The translations under genes and the position numbers were made by a program. Of a stretch of 64,000 bases of DNA, positions 25,526 to 34,691 are shown in pieces (position 1 is the first letter of the stretch; every line of letters begins with the position of its first letter). A model generated the notes under the pieces. The model made no database searches, was not told the DNA's origin, and saw only the letters and a list, made by a program, of their open reading frames with translations. This DNA comes from CAZYFH01 sp965197395 (GTDB lineage: Bacteria > Acidobacteriota > Vicinamibacteria > Vicinamibacterales > UBA8438), in the NCBI GenBank assembly GCA_965197395.1, contig CBDANB010000003.1, forward strand, positions 1 through 64,000. Direction: 5' to 3'.

Positions 25526-26720
25526 GTCCCCTTGATCTTTGATTTCTTCAAAAAGTCGTTGGTCATCTGGGGCCACCGTGGACTTGAACGGTGCGCTGTC
25601 CGAACCGCTTCACCTTCGCGAGAATTTCGTCGGCTGTCTTTGTCCACTTGAAGGGTTTGCCCTCGTCGTTGTGGGCGTCCACGTAGGCGTAGATGGCTTG
25701 GCGCAGCGCGTGCGGGCTGGAATGTGTTCCGCGCTTGAGGGCGTGTTCGGTGAGAAGGCCAAAGAACCGCTCGGCGAGGTTGAGCCAGGCGGAGTAGGTC
25801 GGCGTAAAGTGGAACTGGAAGCGCGGGTGGCGGGCCACCCATCGTTTGACCAACGGGGACTTATGCGCCGAGAGATTGTCGAGGATCACGTGGACGGTGA
25901 GGGCGGAGTGCACCCGCTCGTCGATCTCGCGCAGGAAGCTCACGAAATCCCTCGACCGATGCGGCTTCTTGGTTTGCGCCACGACCTGGCCGGTCGCGAC
26001 GTTGAGCGCCGCGAAGAGGTCCACCGTGCCATGGCGGATGTAGTTGTGCGTCTGGCGTTCGGGGCGACCCAGGTCCATCGGCAGAATCGGCTGCGCCCGC
26101 TCGAGGGCTTGAATCTGAGGCTTTTCGTCGAATGACAAGACGACGGCGTGGTCGGGTGGGTTCAGGTAGAGGCCGACAATGTCCCGCACCTTCTCGATGA
26201 ACAGCGGGTCGTCGGAGATCTTGAAGGATTCCACGACATGCGGCTGCAACCCGAAAGTGCGCCAGATGCGGCCCACGGTAGAGGCGCTGACGCCAGCGTG
26301 CTCCGCCATCTTGCGGGTGCTCCAGTGGGTCCGCCCCTTCGGCTTACTTTCCAACGTCGTGACGAGGATCGACTCGACATCCGCATCGGACAGGGTCCGT
26401 GGGGCTCCGGGCTTGGGCTCGTCGTACAGCGCGTCCACGCGACCTACCCTAAACCGCTGTCGCCACTTGCCGACCGTCACGTTCGAGCAGCGCAGTTTCG
26501 CCGCGACCGCCACGTTCGATTCGCCACGCGTGCTCCTCAGGACGATCCTTGCCCGCAAGGCCACGTGCCGATTCGTTCGGGCGCGCCTGGCGAGCCGCTC
26601 AAGTTCTACGCGCTCTGCGGCGGTGACTTCCAATCTCGCTTTGGGCCGACCTGTTCTTGCCATGCCGCCCAATACATCACAGCCGACACACTATTTGAAG
26701 CTTTTTCAGACACAGGGGAC
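25526..26720 (-). mobile_element. IS630-family insertion sequence, copy 1
   Basis: The ends are GTCCCCTTGATCTTTG and, inverted, GTCCCCTGTGTCTGAAAAAG. It is flanked by TA (25524-25525 and 26721-26722), the usual IS630 target duplication. The 1193-bp core (TCCCC to GGGGA) is shared with the copy at 61237-62431. Confidence 0.92.
25563..26672 (-). CDS. IS630-family transposase (copy 1)
   Basis: The protein has 369 residues. Helix-turn-helix domains (NVAVAAKLRCSNVTVGKWRQ) precede a DDE domain with VVLSFDEKPQIQAL, HVILDNLSAHKSPLVKRW and the final acid in AWLNLAERFFGLL. It is a complete frame. It differs from the copy at 61274 by Ala versus Val next to that catalytic Glu. Confidence 0.92.
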   Translation of the reverse strand: MGGMARTGRPKARLEVTAAERVELERLARRARTNRHVALRARIVLRSTRGESNVAVAAKLRCSNVTVGKWRQRFRVGRVDALYDEPKPGAPRTLSDADVESILVTTLESKPKGRTHWSTRKMAEHAGVSASTVGRIWRTFGLQPHVVESFKISDDPLFIEKVRDIVGLYLNPPDHAVVLSFDEKPQIQALERAQPILPMDLGRPERQTHNYIRHGTVDLFAALNVATGQVVAQTKKPHRSRDFVSFLREIDERVHSALTVHVILDNLSAHKSPLVKRWVARHPRFQFHFTPTYSAWLNLAERFFGLLTEHALKRGTHSSPHALRQAIYAYVDAHNDEGKPFKWTKTADEILAKVKRFGQRTVQVHGGPR

Positions 26721-27141
26721 TAGACGGTTCGGGCTATCCCGACAGCCTGCGCGGGGACGCGATTTCTCTTCTCGCTCAAATCACGAGTATTGTCGACATC
26801 TACGACGCTCTGACCACTCACCGTCCGTATGCCACGGCATGGTCGTGTGAGCACGCGTGCGAGGAACTGCGCGCCGAAGTGCGGCGCGGGTGGCGGCGGG
26901 CAGACCTCGTCGAGGAGTTCATCGGTCTCCTGGCGCTCGAACGGCCGCCATCTTCCGTGGTGCTAGCTCACCCCGGAGCGGCCTGGCCCGCATGAGCTCC
27001 AGGAGCGCCGCTCTGCAAGTCCCCAGGTCGCACGCGCAACGAGCGCGCGGAATGCGAGGACGCCGGGCTACCAGCTCGCCGTCGTCTCGGGAAACTCATG
27101 CTGCGGAGGAAGGCTTGGGGAGCGAGCGGCTGGAGTCCTCG

Positions 27142-27826
27142 CTACACGGCGACCTGATCGACCCATTGTCGCCACGCGGCGTCCGTGGCGTGATCCGAGT
27201 TCACTAACGTGAGCCCGCACGCGAGGCCGTCTTCGACGGCGGTCTGCCATGCAAGGCGGCCTTGCACCGTCCGCGTCAAAGGCACGAGCTGCAGAGTCAC
27301 ACGTGTGGGTGGGCGCCGCACCCCGCCCGTAAGCTCGATCCGAAAGCCTCCATAGCTCACATCCATCAGGGTCGCGGGCCCCTCCTCTAGCGCGATTTGT
27401 GTACCCGCGTGGAGGGCGGAGCGTGGCCATCGACGCCGTTCGTCCCCCCGCTTGCCGGCGGAGCTGCTCCGCAACGGTCCGGAGCAACCGCTGCGATCCG
27501 ACAGGATGCACCAGATAGTGGGCGTCCAGCCGGCCCGCCTCGGCAGCGAGCGAGGGGCGGAACTCGGTATCGATGACGATCGACTGCCGATCGGTGAGGT
27601 ATCGCTGGAGGGCAAGGTCCAAGCCGGAGACCGACCGCACGCGTACGCCGGTAATGAGCACGTCCGGGGGCTGCTCAGCGAGCATCGCCAGAGCGTCCGC
27701 ACCCGATGTCGCTCGAGCGCAGGAGTAACCCGCCTGGTCGAGCACCGTTACCGTCCGCTCCAGCCGCGATTGGTCAGCATCGACGACCAGCACCGTGGAA
27801 TTGGCGTACTCGCGAGTCACCGGCAT
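27142..27826 (-). pseudogene. Receiver-PilZ protein with a frameshift in a G6 run and no phospho-acceptor Asp
   Basis: From the ATG at 27826 the frame gives a receiver-like domain (STVLVVDADQSRLERTVTVL). The segment that should hold the phosphorylated Asp reads DVLITGVRVRSVSGLDL, with Gly in its place, and the usual Lys is replaced too (HPVG). At a run of six C on the plus strand (27444-27449) a one-base shift is needed. The other frame then gives a PilZ domain (RRRWPRSALHAGTQ, LMDVSYGGFRIEL) to the stop at 27142. The design is a degenerate receiver controlling a c-di-GMP-binding PilZ. The shift may be real or a sequencing error. Confidence 0.75.
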
Positions 27827-28161
27827 CGATGATAGTCCTCCAATGGCCACCGCCCGATCCGCTCCTTGAGCGTCTCCCCCTCGTAGTGGGCCATCACGAG
27901 GTACAGCTGGCCGTCGGCCGTCTCGTTGATCTCGAAGATCGTGCAAATGTTGGGATGGTCCAACGCCGAGGCGGCTTGGGCTTCTTGCTGGAACCGCTGC
28001 TTGGCGGTCTCGTCGCGGGTCAGGTCGGGCGGCAGGAGCTTGATGGCGACCAGGCGCTTGAGGCGTGGATCCTGGGCGAGGTAGACGACGCCCATGCCGC
28101 CCTGGCCGAGTTGTGAGACGACCGAGTACGGGCCAAGCTGAGCGCCGGGGACCAGAGACAT
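27817..28161 (-). pseudogene. Ser/Thr protein kinase N-lobe, truncated
   Basis: The 114 codons encode LGPYSVVSQLGQGGMGVVYL (glycine loop), VAIKLLPPDL (catalytic Lys) and ALDHPNICTIFEI up to LYLVMAHYEGETLKERIGRW. The frame then meets a stop where the receiver-PilZ gene begins. The C-lobe with HRD and DFG is absent. This is the N-terminal layout of the kinase/PD40 proteins whose C-terminal part lies at 23377-24407. I infer that one gene was split and partly deleted, but two different genes are possible. Confidence 0.8.
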
Positions 28162-28284
28162 GGGAGGGCCGGATTATAGCGTTGCCCCGCGGCATCGCTG
28201 TGAAGCGTTGGTCCGTGTTCAGGGAAGACCCGCACCGGCGGTTCTACGGTGTTCTGGGGCGGGGGCGAAAGTGCAGCCCCCCCT

Positions 28285-28488
28285 CTATTCGATCAGAGAT
28301 CCTTGTAAGTCGTTGAGCGGCTCGAGGCGAAAGGTCGCGAAACGTTGGGGGTTTTGCTGATCGCGTCGCATTAACATAACCACGGTTCTCAGACCCAGGC
28401 GCCGGACCCACGTCCACAAGTCCGAGCCGGCCGGCTGGCGACGCTGCTCGCAGATCACGTCGTAGTCCTCATCGGGGGCACGTGTCAT
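28285..28488 (-). CDS. Hypothetical small protein
   Basis: This is a 67-codon frame beginning MTRAPDEDYDVICEQRRQPA, with WTWVRRLGLRTVVMLMRRDQ in the middle. No family is recognised. It lies between the kinase fragment and the tRNA. It could be a chance frame. Confidence 0.3.
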   Translation of the reverse strand: MTRAPDEDYDVICEQRRQPAGSDLWTWVRRLGLRTVVMLMRRDQQNPQRFATFRLEPLNDLQGSLIE

Positions 28489-28762
28489 GCGGCAGCTCTC
28501 CTGAGTCAGCGGCCAACCGGTGGAGACGTGCAACCCTGGCGCCGTTCGCGCTCAGCTGCTGGCGGCGCTCGCCTGCGTGCGCGATGGCAGTTCTTGCTGC
28601 ATCTGCCCGGTGACCTCACTAACAGAAACGCGTGCCCGCGAGGAAGCGAACAGGGGCCAGGGAGATCGCGGAGAAGCAGGCGATGGAGTCCGCGCGGCGG
28701 GACTATTTCGACGAATTTCTGACTGTTCTCGGAATCCGTTGCACGCGTGTTGCACACGAGAG

Positions 28763-28796
28763 AAAAAGGGGCCAACCGCAAGTTGCGATTGACCCC
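28763..28796 (-). terminator. Rho-independent terminator of tRNA-Pro
   Basis: On the minus strand, directly after the tRNA, GGGGTCAATCGCAAC pairs with TTGCGGTTGGCCCC and is followed by a run of T. It lies about 10 bp past the CCA end. Confidence 0.8.
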
Positions 28797-28805
28797 CTAT
28801 TTAAT

Positions 28806-28882
28806 TGGTCGGGATGACTGGATTTGAACCAGCGACCCCCTGACCCCCAGTCAGGTGCGCTACCAGGCTGCGCCACATCCCG
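28806..28882 (-). tRNA. tRNA-Pro(GGG), CCA encoded
   Basis: The acceptor stem CGGGATG pairs with CATCCCG. The anticodon arm CCTGA-CTGGGGG-TCAGG gives anticodon GGG (28846-28848). The T arm contains GGTTCAAATCC. The discriminator A is followed by encoded CCA (28806-28808). It stands at the boundary between the IS island and the conserved genes. Confidence 0.95.
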
Positions 28883-28940
28883 AACGACGTCACACACACC
28901 GAGACGGCGCCGCGCCGTCTCGCCACCCTGCCACCTTGGC

Positions 28941-29456
28941 TTAGTGGCGCCCCTTGCGCTTCGCGCTGGCGGGCGCCCGTGCCTTCACTTTCCGTGGCGC
29001 ACGCGCCTTCACCGCGCGCCGCGGCGCCGGAGCCACCTCTGGCGTCGGCTGCGGTGCCTCGTCGAACAGTCGGCGCTCGGGGTGGCCATTCGTCGACAAC
29101 ATCGCGAGAACCGCCCGCAGATCCTCTTTCACATCGGCGATCCGCTCGCGCGCGTCCTGACCCAGTAGCTCCGCGATCGACCCCTCGTCTTCGACCGACC
29201 CGTCCTGCTGATCGCCGCCGAGCTGCCGCCGTGCCGCGCCGAGCGTCAGCCCTTCTTGATAGACCAGACGCTTGATCTCCAGCACCAGCTCGACATCCGC
29301 TCGGCGGTAGACGCGTGCGCCACCGCCTTTCGCGCGGCCAAGACCCGGAAACTCCGTCTCCCAGGACCGCAACACATAGGGCTGGACCTGCGCGATCGAG
29401 CAGACCTCTGCGGTCTTGTACAACGCCCGCTTGGGAATGTCGATCGTCGTGGCCAT
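28941..29456 (-). CDS. MerR-type transcriptional regulator
   Basis: The protein has 171 residues. The N-terminal winged helix reads KRALYKTAEVCSIAQVQPYV and LRSWETEFPGLG, then ARVYRRADVELVLEIKRLVY, as in MerR/MlrA-like proteins. The C-terminal tail is Ala/Lys/Arg rich (AVKARAPRKVKARAPASAKR) and probably binds nucleic acid non-specifically. The ATG at 29456 is chosen because the domain starts right after it; the open frame upstream is not conserved. No effector domain is recognised. Confidence 0.82.
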   Translation of the reverse strand: MATTIDIPKRALYKTAEVCSIAQVQPYVLRSWETEFPGLGRAKGGGARVYRRADVELVLEIKRLVYQEGLTLGAARRQLGGDQQDGSVEDEGSIAELLGQDARERIADVKEDLRAVLAMLSTNGHPERRLFDEAPQPTPEVAPAPRRAVKARAPRKVKARAPASAKRKGRH

Positions 29457-29511
29457 GCGGGTTGGGAATCTTACGCCAGTATAGCAGTCGGCTCGCACGG
29501 GGCCGGTGGTC

Positions 29512-30912
29512 TCATCGGCGTCGACCGCGCGTGTCGCGACTGGTGCGCACCCGCAGCCGGATCGGGGTGCCCTCAAAGCCGAAGGTGTCACGTAGCCGAT
29601 TACAGAGGAATCGCTCGTACGAGAAATGAAACCGCGTGGCCACGTTCGTAAAGAACACGAACGTCGGCGGTCGTGACGCCACCTGCGTGGCGTACTTGAT
29701 GCGCACCTCCCCACGTCCCGGGCTGTGCGGCGGGTGCCGGCGCGTGACCCGCTCGACCATCCGGTTCAGAGCGCCGGTCGAGACGTGGGTCGAGCGTGCC
29801 GCCGCCGCCTCGACGACCCGCTCGATTAGCTTGGGCGCGCGCTCGCCCGTGAGGGCCGAGATATGCACGATGGGCGCAAACTCCGCGAACTTGAGCGCAT
29901 CGCGCAGGTCGGCATCAAACTCCTTGGAGAACCCGGGACCCCGCGACTTGACGAGATCCCACTTGTTGGCGGCGATGACGATGCCGCATCCCGCCCGCTC
30001 GGCTTCACCCGCAATGGACGCGTCCTGCTTGCTTATGCCTTCATCCGCATCGACCACGAGCACGGCCACGTCGGCGCCGGCGAGCGCCCGGCGCGCGACC
30101 ACCACGCTGACCGCTTCCACCCGACCCGAGCGCGCCACCCGTCCAGGTCTCCGAATACCGGCGGTGTCGACCAGCCGGAGCGTCCGTCCGTGCCAGGTCA
30201 GGCCGGTGTCGACAGTGTCGCGCGTCGTGCCGGCCACTTCGCTGACGAGCACCCGCTCCTCCCGCACCAGCAGATTGACGAGCGAGGATTTCCCCACATT
30301 GGGTCGTCCGATGATGGCCACGCCGATTTCCACCGTCGCGGCACGCGCCGGGACCACCGCGTCCGCCGCCTCCGCCCGCTCCGCGACCGGCGGCTTTCGG
30401 CCGGGGAGCCGTGCGACGACTTCGTCGAGCAGGTCCCCCACGCCAAGGCCATGCTCGGCCGCGATCGGCACGACGGGCGCGATCGCCAGCCGATAAAACT
30501 CCTCGACCCGCCCTCGCGCGTCCTTGTCGTCTATCTTGTTGACGGTCAACACGGTCGGCACACCGAGCCGGCGGATGTGGGCAGCGACGGCCTCGTCGGC
30601 TGGCACCACCCCGTCTCGCCCGTCGACGAGCATCACGATGACGTCGGCCGTCTCGAGTGACTTGAGCCCGTGGGCGGCCACTTCGGCCTGGAGCGGGTCG
30701 TCGCTTGCGCCGAACAACCCGCCGGTATCGACCAGCTCGAGGTCAGTGCCGAGCCATTCCACGGCGTGTCGGATCACGTCACGCGTCGTGCCGGGCACCG
30801 CCGTGACGATGGCCCGGCGTGCACCGGACACGCGATTGAAGAGCGTCGACTTCCCGACGTTGGGGCGCCCCACCAACACGACCACGTTCCCTCGACGTGA
30901 ACGGCCTCCCAT
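29512..30912 (-). CDS. der: Ribosome-assembly GTPase Der (EngA)
   Basis: The protein has 466 residues with two tandem GTPase domains, each with its P-loop (VGRPNVGKSTLFNR, IGRPNVGKSSLVNL), switch (GTTRD twice) and specificity motif (NKID, NKWD). The C-terminal KH-like domain ends FGFEGTPIRLRVRTSRD. Der acts in 50S subunit maturation. The start is set at 30912 (MGGRSRRGNVVVLVGRPNVG), as upstream codons of the open frame overlap the HU promoter region. Confidence 0.96.
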   Translation of the reverse strand: MGGRSRRGNVVVLVGRPNVGKSTLFNRVSGARRAIVTAVPGTTRDVIRHAVEWLGTDLELVDTGGLFGASDDPLQAEVAAHGLKSLETADVIVMLVDGRDGVVPADEAVAAHIRRLGVPTVLTVNKIDDKDARGRVEEFYRLAIAPVVPIAAEHGLGVGDLLDEVVARLPGRKPPVAERAEAADAVVPARAATVEIGVAIIGRPNVGKSSLVNLLVREERVLVSEVAGTTRDTVDTGLTWHGRTLRLVDTAGIRRPGRVARSGRVEAVSVVVARRALAGADVAVLVVDADEGISKQDASIAGEAERAGCGIVIAANKWDLVKSRGPGFSKEFDADLRDALKFAEFAPIVHISALTGERAPKLIERVVEAAAARSTHVSTGALNRMVERVTRRHPPHSPGRGEVRIKYATQVASRPPTFVFFTNVATRFHFSYERFLCNRLRDTFGFEGTPIRLRVRTSRDTRGRRR

Positions 30913-30972
30913 CGGTCTGTCTCTTTCCGTGCCGCTCAACCGGCTCTCTCCGTGCGGCTCAGCCTGCTGTTC

Positions 30973-31002
30973 TTGACAGCCGTAAATTGCGGTATCTATG
31001 AT
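30973..31002 (+). promoter_or_regulatory. Sigma-70 promoter of the HU-family gene
   Basis: TTGACA (30973-30978) and TATGAT (30997-31002) are separated by 18 bp. Transcription would start near 31009, some 20 bp before the ATG at 31032. GAGGAG between them serves as ribosome site. This is the best promoter match I see in the window. Confidence 0.8.
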
Positions 31003-31031
31003 ATTTACACACGTCGAGGAGCGCACACGAC

Positions 31032-31304
31032 ATGATCAAGGTCGACATCGTCAACGAGGTGTCGAGGGCCGCCGACATCACCAAGGTGAAATCCGAGGTG
31101 GCCGTCGACGCCGTCTTCGACGCCATGCGCATGTCGATGCAGCGCGGTGAGCGGATCGAGCTCCGGGGATTCGGCGTGTTCCAGGTCAAGCCCCGCAAGC
31201 GCGGCATCGGTCGCAACCCGCGCACCGGCAAGGAAGTCCGGATCCCACCCGGTCGCACGATTCGATTCAAGCCGGGTAAAGACCTCCAGAACATCGGCGG
31301 CTGA
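31032..31304 (+). CDS. HU/IHF-family DNA-binding protein
   Basis: The protein has 90 residues, full length. It carries the family signature in GERIELRGFGVFQVKPRKRG and GRNPRTGKEVRIPPGRTIRF, the beta-arm that bends DNA. It acts as a nucleoid protein dimer. It has a strong promoter of its own and is divergent from der. Confidence 0.95.
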   Translation: MIKVDIVNEVSRAADITKVKSEVAVDAVFDAMRMSMQRGERIELRGFGVFQVKPRKRGIGRNPRTGKEVRIPPGRTIRFKPGKDLQNIGG

Positions 31305-31322
31305 CGCCGCGGAACTGTCTCG

Positions 31323-32327
31323 TTGTCGCTCGAACCCGCCGACCGACCGCTCCCCGCGCCCGTCCCCTGGTCCCCGACACCGGAGGCGGCGGGGGGGCTG
31401 TCCCCGGACCTCGATTGGCGCCCGCCGCGCCGGCACCGACCGATCGTCCACCTCGGCCTCCTGCTGACGACCATCCTCACGACGATGATCGCGGGCAGCG
31501 AGCACTATGCCGGTTTCCGTTACGACTTCACCACGGAGTGGACCTCGTATTCGCTCTTGTACGGGGCCTCGTACAGCGTGACGATCCTGGCCATCCTCGG
31601 GACGCACGAGCTCGGACACTACTTCGCCTGCCGGTACTACCGGGTTGACGCGTCGCTGCCGTATTTCATCCCAGCACCCCTCTTCTTGACCGGGACGCTC
31701 GGTGCGGTCATCCGTATCCGGCAGCGAATTCCCGGCAAACGCATGCTGTTCGATATCGGCGCCGCAGGACCGATCGCCGGCTTCGTCGTCGCCGTGCCGG
31801 CGCTCTTCCTTGGACTCTGGCTGTCGCGCATCGTGCTGCTGCCCGACGCGACGACCTCGCTGCCCGACAACCTCATCAGCATCCAGTTCGGTGAGCCGCT
31901 CCTGTATCAGTTCGCCGAATGGCTGATCTGGGGCGGCACACCCGCTGGCTACACGCTCAACTGGCATCCCGTCGCGACCGCTGCCTGGCTGGGCTTGCTG
32001 GTCACCGCCATCAACCTCTTTCCCGTCTGCCAGCTCGATGGCGGTCACATCGCATACGCCGTCCTGGGATCCCGATCGACGTTCGTCACCCTTGCCTCGC
32101 TTGGCGCGGTGATCGGGTTGGCGTTTATCTCGATCTCCTGGGTCGTCTGGGCCATTCTGATTCTCGTTATGGTCGCCTACCTCGGCCCACGCCACCCCCG
32201 TACGGTCGACGACCACATCCCCCTCGATGGCCGCCGGCTGCTCGTTGCCGCCGGCACGGTCGCGATCTTCGTGCTCTGCTTCACACCGGCCCCGATCGAG
32301 ATCTCGACGTTCGTCGCGGGGCCGTAG
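31323..32327 (+). CDS. Site-2 protease family (M50) membrane metalloprotease
   Basis: The protein has 334 residues with about seven hydrophobic segments. HELGH (H95-E96-x2-H99) is the zinc motif. The second conserved motif is NLFPVCQLDGGHIAYAVLG, where the Asp completes the site. These proteases cleave transmembrane segments inside the bilayer. There is no PDZ domain. The start is probably TTG at 31323, 18 bp after the HU gene, so they may be cotranscribed. Confidence 0.88.
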   Translation: MSLEPADRPLPAPVPWSPTPEAAGGLSPDLDWRPPRRHRPIVHLGLLLTTILTTMIAGSEHYAGFRYDFTTEWTSYSLLYGASYSVTILAILGTHELGHYFACRYYRVDASLPYFIPAPLFLTGTLGAVIRIRQRIPGKRMLFDIGAAGPIAGFVVAVPALFLGLWLSRIVLLPDATTSLPDNLISIQFGEPLLYQFAEWLIWGGTPAGYTLNWHPVATAAWLGLLVTAINLFPVCQLDGGHIAYAVLGSRSTFVTLASLGAVIGLAFISISWVVWAILILVMVAYLGPRHPRTVDDHIPLDGRRLLVAAGTVAIFVLCFTPAPIEISTFVAGP

Positions 32328-32402
32328 GGCGCAGATGGACAACCCTTGTCCCGGTGGCCTCCCGTCTTAGGTCTTAGGCCGTAGGCCTTCGTTGGTCCGC
32401 CG

Positions 32403-34646
32403 TCACAGCATCGACAGCGGATCGACGTCTACGCTCACCCGTCGACGCAGATCGGGATGGGCGTTCAGCGCGTTCACGATCGCGTCACGCATCGCCCGCC
32501 GGTGATGCCCTTTGAGAAACAGCTGCGCCCGGTGCTGCCCGCGCAAGCGGGCGATCGGCGCCGGTGCCGGACCGAGCACCCGGAAGCCCGCCTGCCCACG
32601 CAGGAATCCGGCCAGCTCGCGGGCATCACTCATCGCCGCCTGCCACGAACGCCCGCGCACGACCGCGTTGACCATCGCCACGACAGGCGGATACTCCAGC
32701 TCCGTGCGAAACCGAATCTCCTCGTCGAAGAACGGCTCGTACGCCTGGCGGCAGGCATACCCGATGCTGTAGTGCTCGGGATAGAACGACTGGATGATGG
32801 CTTCACCGGGGCGCGCACCGCGACCGGCGCGGCCCGCCACCTGCGTCAGCAATTGAAACGTCCGTTCGGCCGCGCGGAAATCAGCGAGGGTGAGCCCCAC
32901 GTCGGCGGAAATAACACCCACGAGCGTCACGTTCGGGAAGTCGTGCCCCTTGGCGATCATCTGGGTGCCAACCAGCACGCTGACGTCCCCGCGCGCGAAG
33001 CGTGCCAGGATCGCGGCCGCCGCACCGCGCCGGCTGACGGTGTCTCGGTCCAGTCGCGCGACCGTGGCGTCCGGGAACCGCTCGGCGACATCCTCCTCGA
33101 TGCGCTCGGTGCCGAACCCGACCGCCTCGAGGTAGGGACCCGCGCAGTGGCCGCACGTCGTCGGGCGCGCGACGCTGTAGTTGCAGTAGTGGCAACGCGC
33201 CCTGCCGGCCCCGCGGTGCAGCGTCAACGTCACGCTGCAGTTTGGACACTCCAGCGTCCGCCCGCACTGACGGCAGAGGACCGCGGAGGCGAACCCGCGT
33301 CGGTTCAGGAGGATGAGCGCCTGGTCGCCGCGGGCCAGGACACGCGCGAGCCCGTCGCGCAACGGCTGACTGAGGACGACGTCCGCGCCCTCGGCAGCCG
33401 CGGCCTGACGCATATCGACGACCTGCACCGTTGCCAGCGGTCGCTCGTGCACGCGCGTCGTCATCACCACGCGTGTGTACCGCCCGTTGCGCGTATTGTG
33501 GAAGCTCTCCATCGACGGCGTCGCGGACCCGAGCACGACGAGGGCGCCCGCCCGCTGTCCCCGGACGACCGCGACGTCGCGCGCGTGATACCGCGGAGAC
33601 TCCTCCTGCTTGTAGGAGGTGTCGTGCTCTTCGTCGACGACGATGAGACCGACGTGGGTCAGGGGAGCGAAGACCGCCGAGCGCGTGCCGACGACCACAT
33701 CGACCGCGCCGCTGTGAATGCGATGCCACTGGTCATGACGCTCGCCGTCGGACAAGCCGCTGTGCTGAATGGCGACCCGTTCGCCCAGGGCCCGGCGGAA
33801 GGTCGCGGCCACGGCCGGGGTGAGCCCAATCTCCGGCACTAACACGAGCACCCGCTGCCCGCGGGCGCACACACGGCGGGCGAGCCGCAGATAGACCTCG
33901 GTCTTGCCGCTTCCGGTCACGCCGTGGAGCAACGCCACGTGGAACCGGGCCGCATCGACCAGCGGCTCCAGCGTCTCCAGCGCGCGCCGCTGGTCGCTCG
34001 TCGGCTGGACGGGCGCCTCGTCGACCGGTGCCACGCCGGACTCGGCACCCGCGAACGGGTCGCGGTCAACACGCCGTGTCCCCAGCGTCACCAACCCGCG
34101 GCGTGCCATCCGCCCGAGCGTGGCAGCTCCGACGCCTCTGCGGACGAGCACCGCCGCGTCCAGCCCGTCCGGCGCCTCCGCGAGCAGGGCCAGCGCCTCG
34201 CGCTGGCGGTGTCCGAGACCCCGGCCCTCGTCCGCCAGCGCCGTGTCACGCCCGAGGCTCGTCGCCCGCGCCACGCGGCGCGTCTTGAACCGAGGGGCGC
34301 GCCGCCGGGTGGCAGTCATCGCCAGCGGCGGCATCGCGGCCGCGATCGTCTCGCCGGGACCGCACGCGTAGTAGTGAGCCACCCACCGGGCAAGCTCCAG
34401 CACCTCCGACGGCAGAAGGGCCTCGACATCGAGGCACTCCACGACGTCGCGGATGCCGTCGGCCGGCGTCGCTTGTGGATCGTCGCCGGCACCGTCCGTG
34501 CCGATGACGCATCCGGTGACGACGCGGCTCCCGAGCGGCACGATGACGCGACTGCCGGGTTCGGGATGGTGCATCCCGTCAGGGACCCGATAGGTGAGCG
34601 CAGGCAGGAACGGGACCGGCACGGCGACGGACACGAGAACGGGCAC
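32403..34646 (-). CDS. priA: Primosomal protein N' (replication restart helicase PriA)
   Basis: The protein has 747 residues. The 3'-DNA-binding domain is N-terminal. The helicase core has GVTGSGKTEVYLRL (Walker A), VDEEHD (DEAH-type) and VLGSATPSMES. The zinc module reads CRQCGRTLECPNCSVTLTL and CHYCNYSVARPTTCGHC, eight cysteines for two zinc ions. The end GQHRAQLFLKG is typical. It restarts replication forks. It is the distal gene of the coaBC group. Confidence 0.96.
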   Translation of the reverse strand: MPVLVSVAVPVPFLPALTYRVPDGMHHPEPGSRVIVPLGSRVVTGCVIGTDGAGDDPQATPADGIRDVVECLDVEALLPSEVLELARWVAHYYACGPGETIAAAMPPLAMTATRRRAPRFKTRRVARATSLGRDTALADEGRGLGHRQREALALLAEAPDGLDAAVLVRRGVGAATLGRMARRGLVTLGTRRVDRDPFAGAESGVAPVDEAPVQPTSDQRRALETLEPLVDAARFHVALLHGVTGSGKTEVYLRLARRVCARGQRVLVLVPEIGLTPAVAATFRRALGERVAIQHSGLSDGERHDQWHRIHSGAVDVVVGTRSAVFAPLTHVGLIVVDEEHDTSYKQEESPRYHARDVAVVRGQRAGALVVLGSATPSMESFHNTRNGRYTRVVMTTRVHERPLATVQVVDMRQAAAAEGADVVLSQPLRDGLARVLARGDQALILLNRRGFASAVLCRQCGRTLECPNCSVTLTLHRGAGRARCHYCNYSVARPTTCGHCAGPYLEAVGFGTERIEEDVAERFPDATVARLDRDTVSRRGAAAAILARFARGDVSVLVGTQMIAKGHDFPNVTLVGVISADVGLTLADFRAAERTFQLLTQVAGRAGRGARPGEAIIQSFYPEHYSIGYACRQAYEPFFDEEIRFRTELEYPPVVAMVNAVVRGRSWQAAMSDARELAGFLRGQAGFRVLGPAPAPIARLRGQHRAQLFLKGHHRRAMRDAIVNALNAHPDLRRRVSVDVDPLSML

Positions 34647-34691
34647 TGCGGATCATCGTACTCGGGTTCGAGAGGCTGGACACGCGGCACG

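Larger units (their letters stand above)
25154..26995 (+). pseudogene. HD-GYP domain phosphodiesterase, interrupted by IS630
   Basis: Excising 25526-26722 (IS630 plus one TA) rebuilds a 214-residue protein with all HD-GYP motifs: GHGGRVAEYA, HDIGKVGIP, ERHPAIGDE, HHERLDGSGYPD, then TSIVDIYDALTTHRPYATA. The family hydrolyses cyclic di-GMP. The junction falls between HHERL and DGSGYPD, inside the metal site. No N-terminal receiver domain is attached. It lies convergent to the receiver-PilZ gene, whose PilZ domain could sense the same nucleotide. Confidence 0.88.

Noticed and set aside
28632..28814. 61-codon plus-strand frame next to the tRNA
   Set aside because: Its 3' part reads through the tRNA terminator hairpin and no family is recognisable.
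28806..28882. Duplicate of the tRNA 3' end as an attachment site
   Set aside because: I found no second copy of the T-arm/acceptor sequence in the window.
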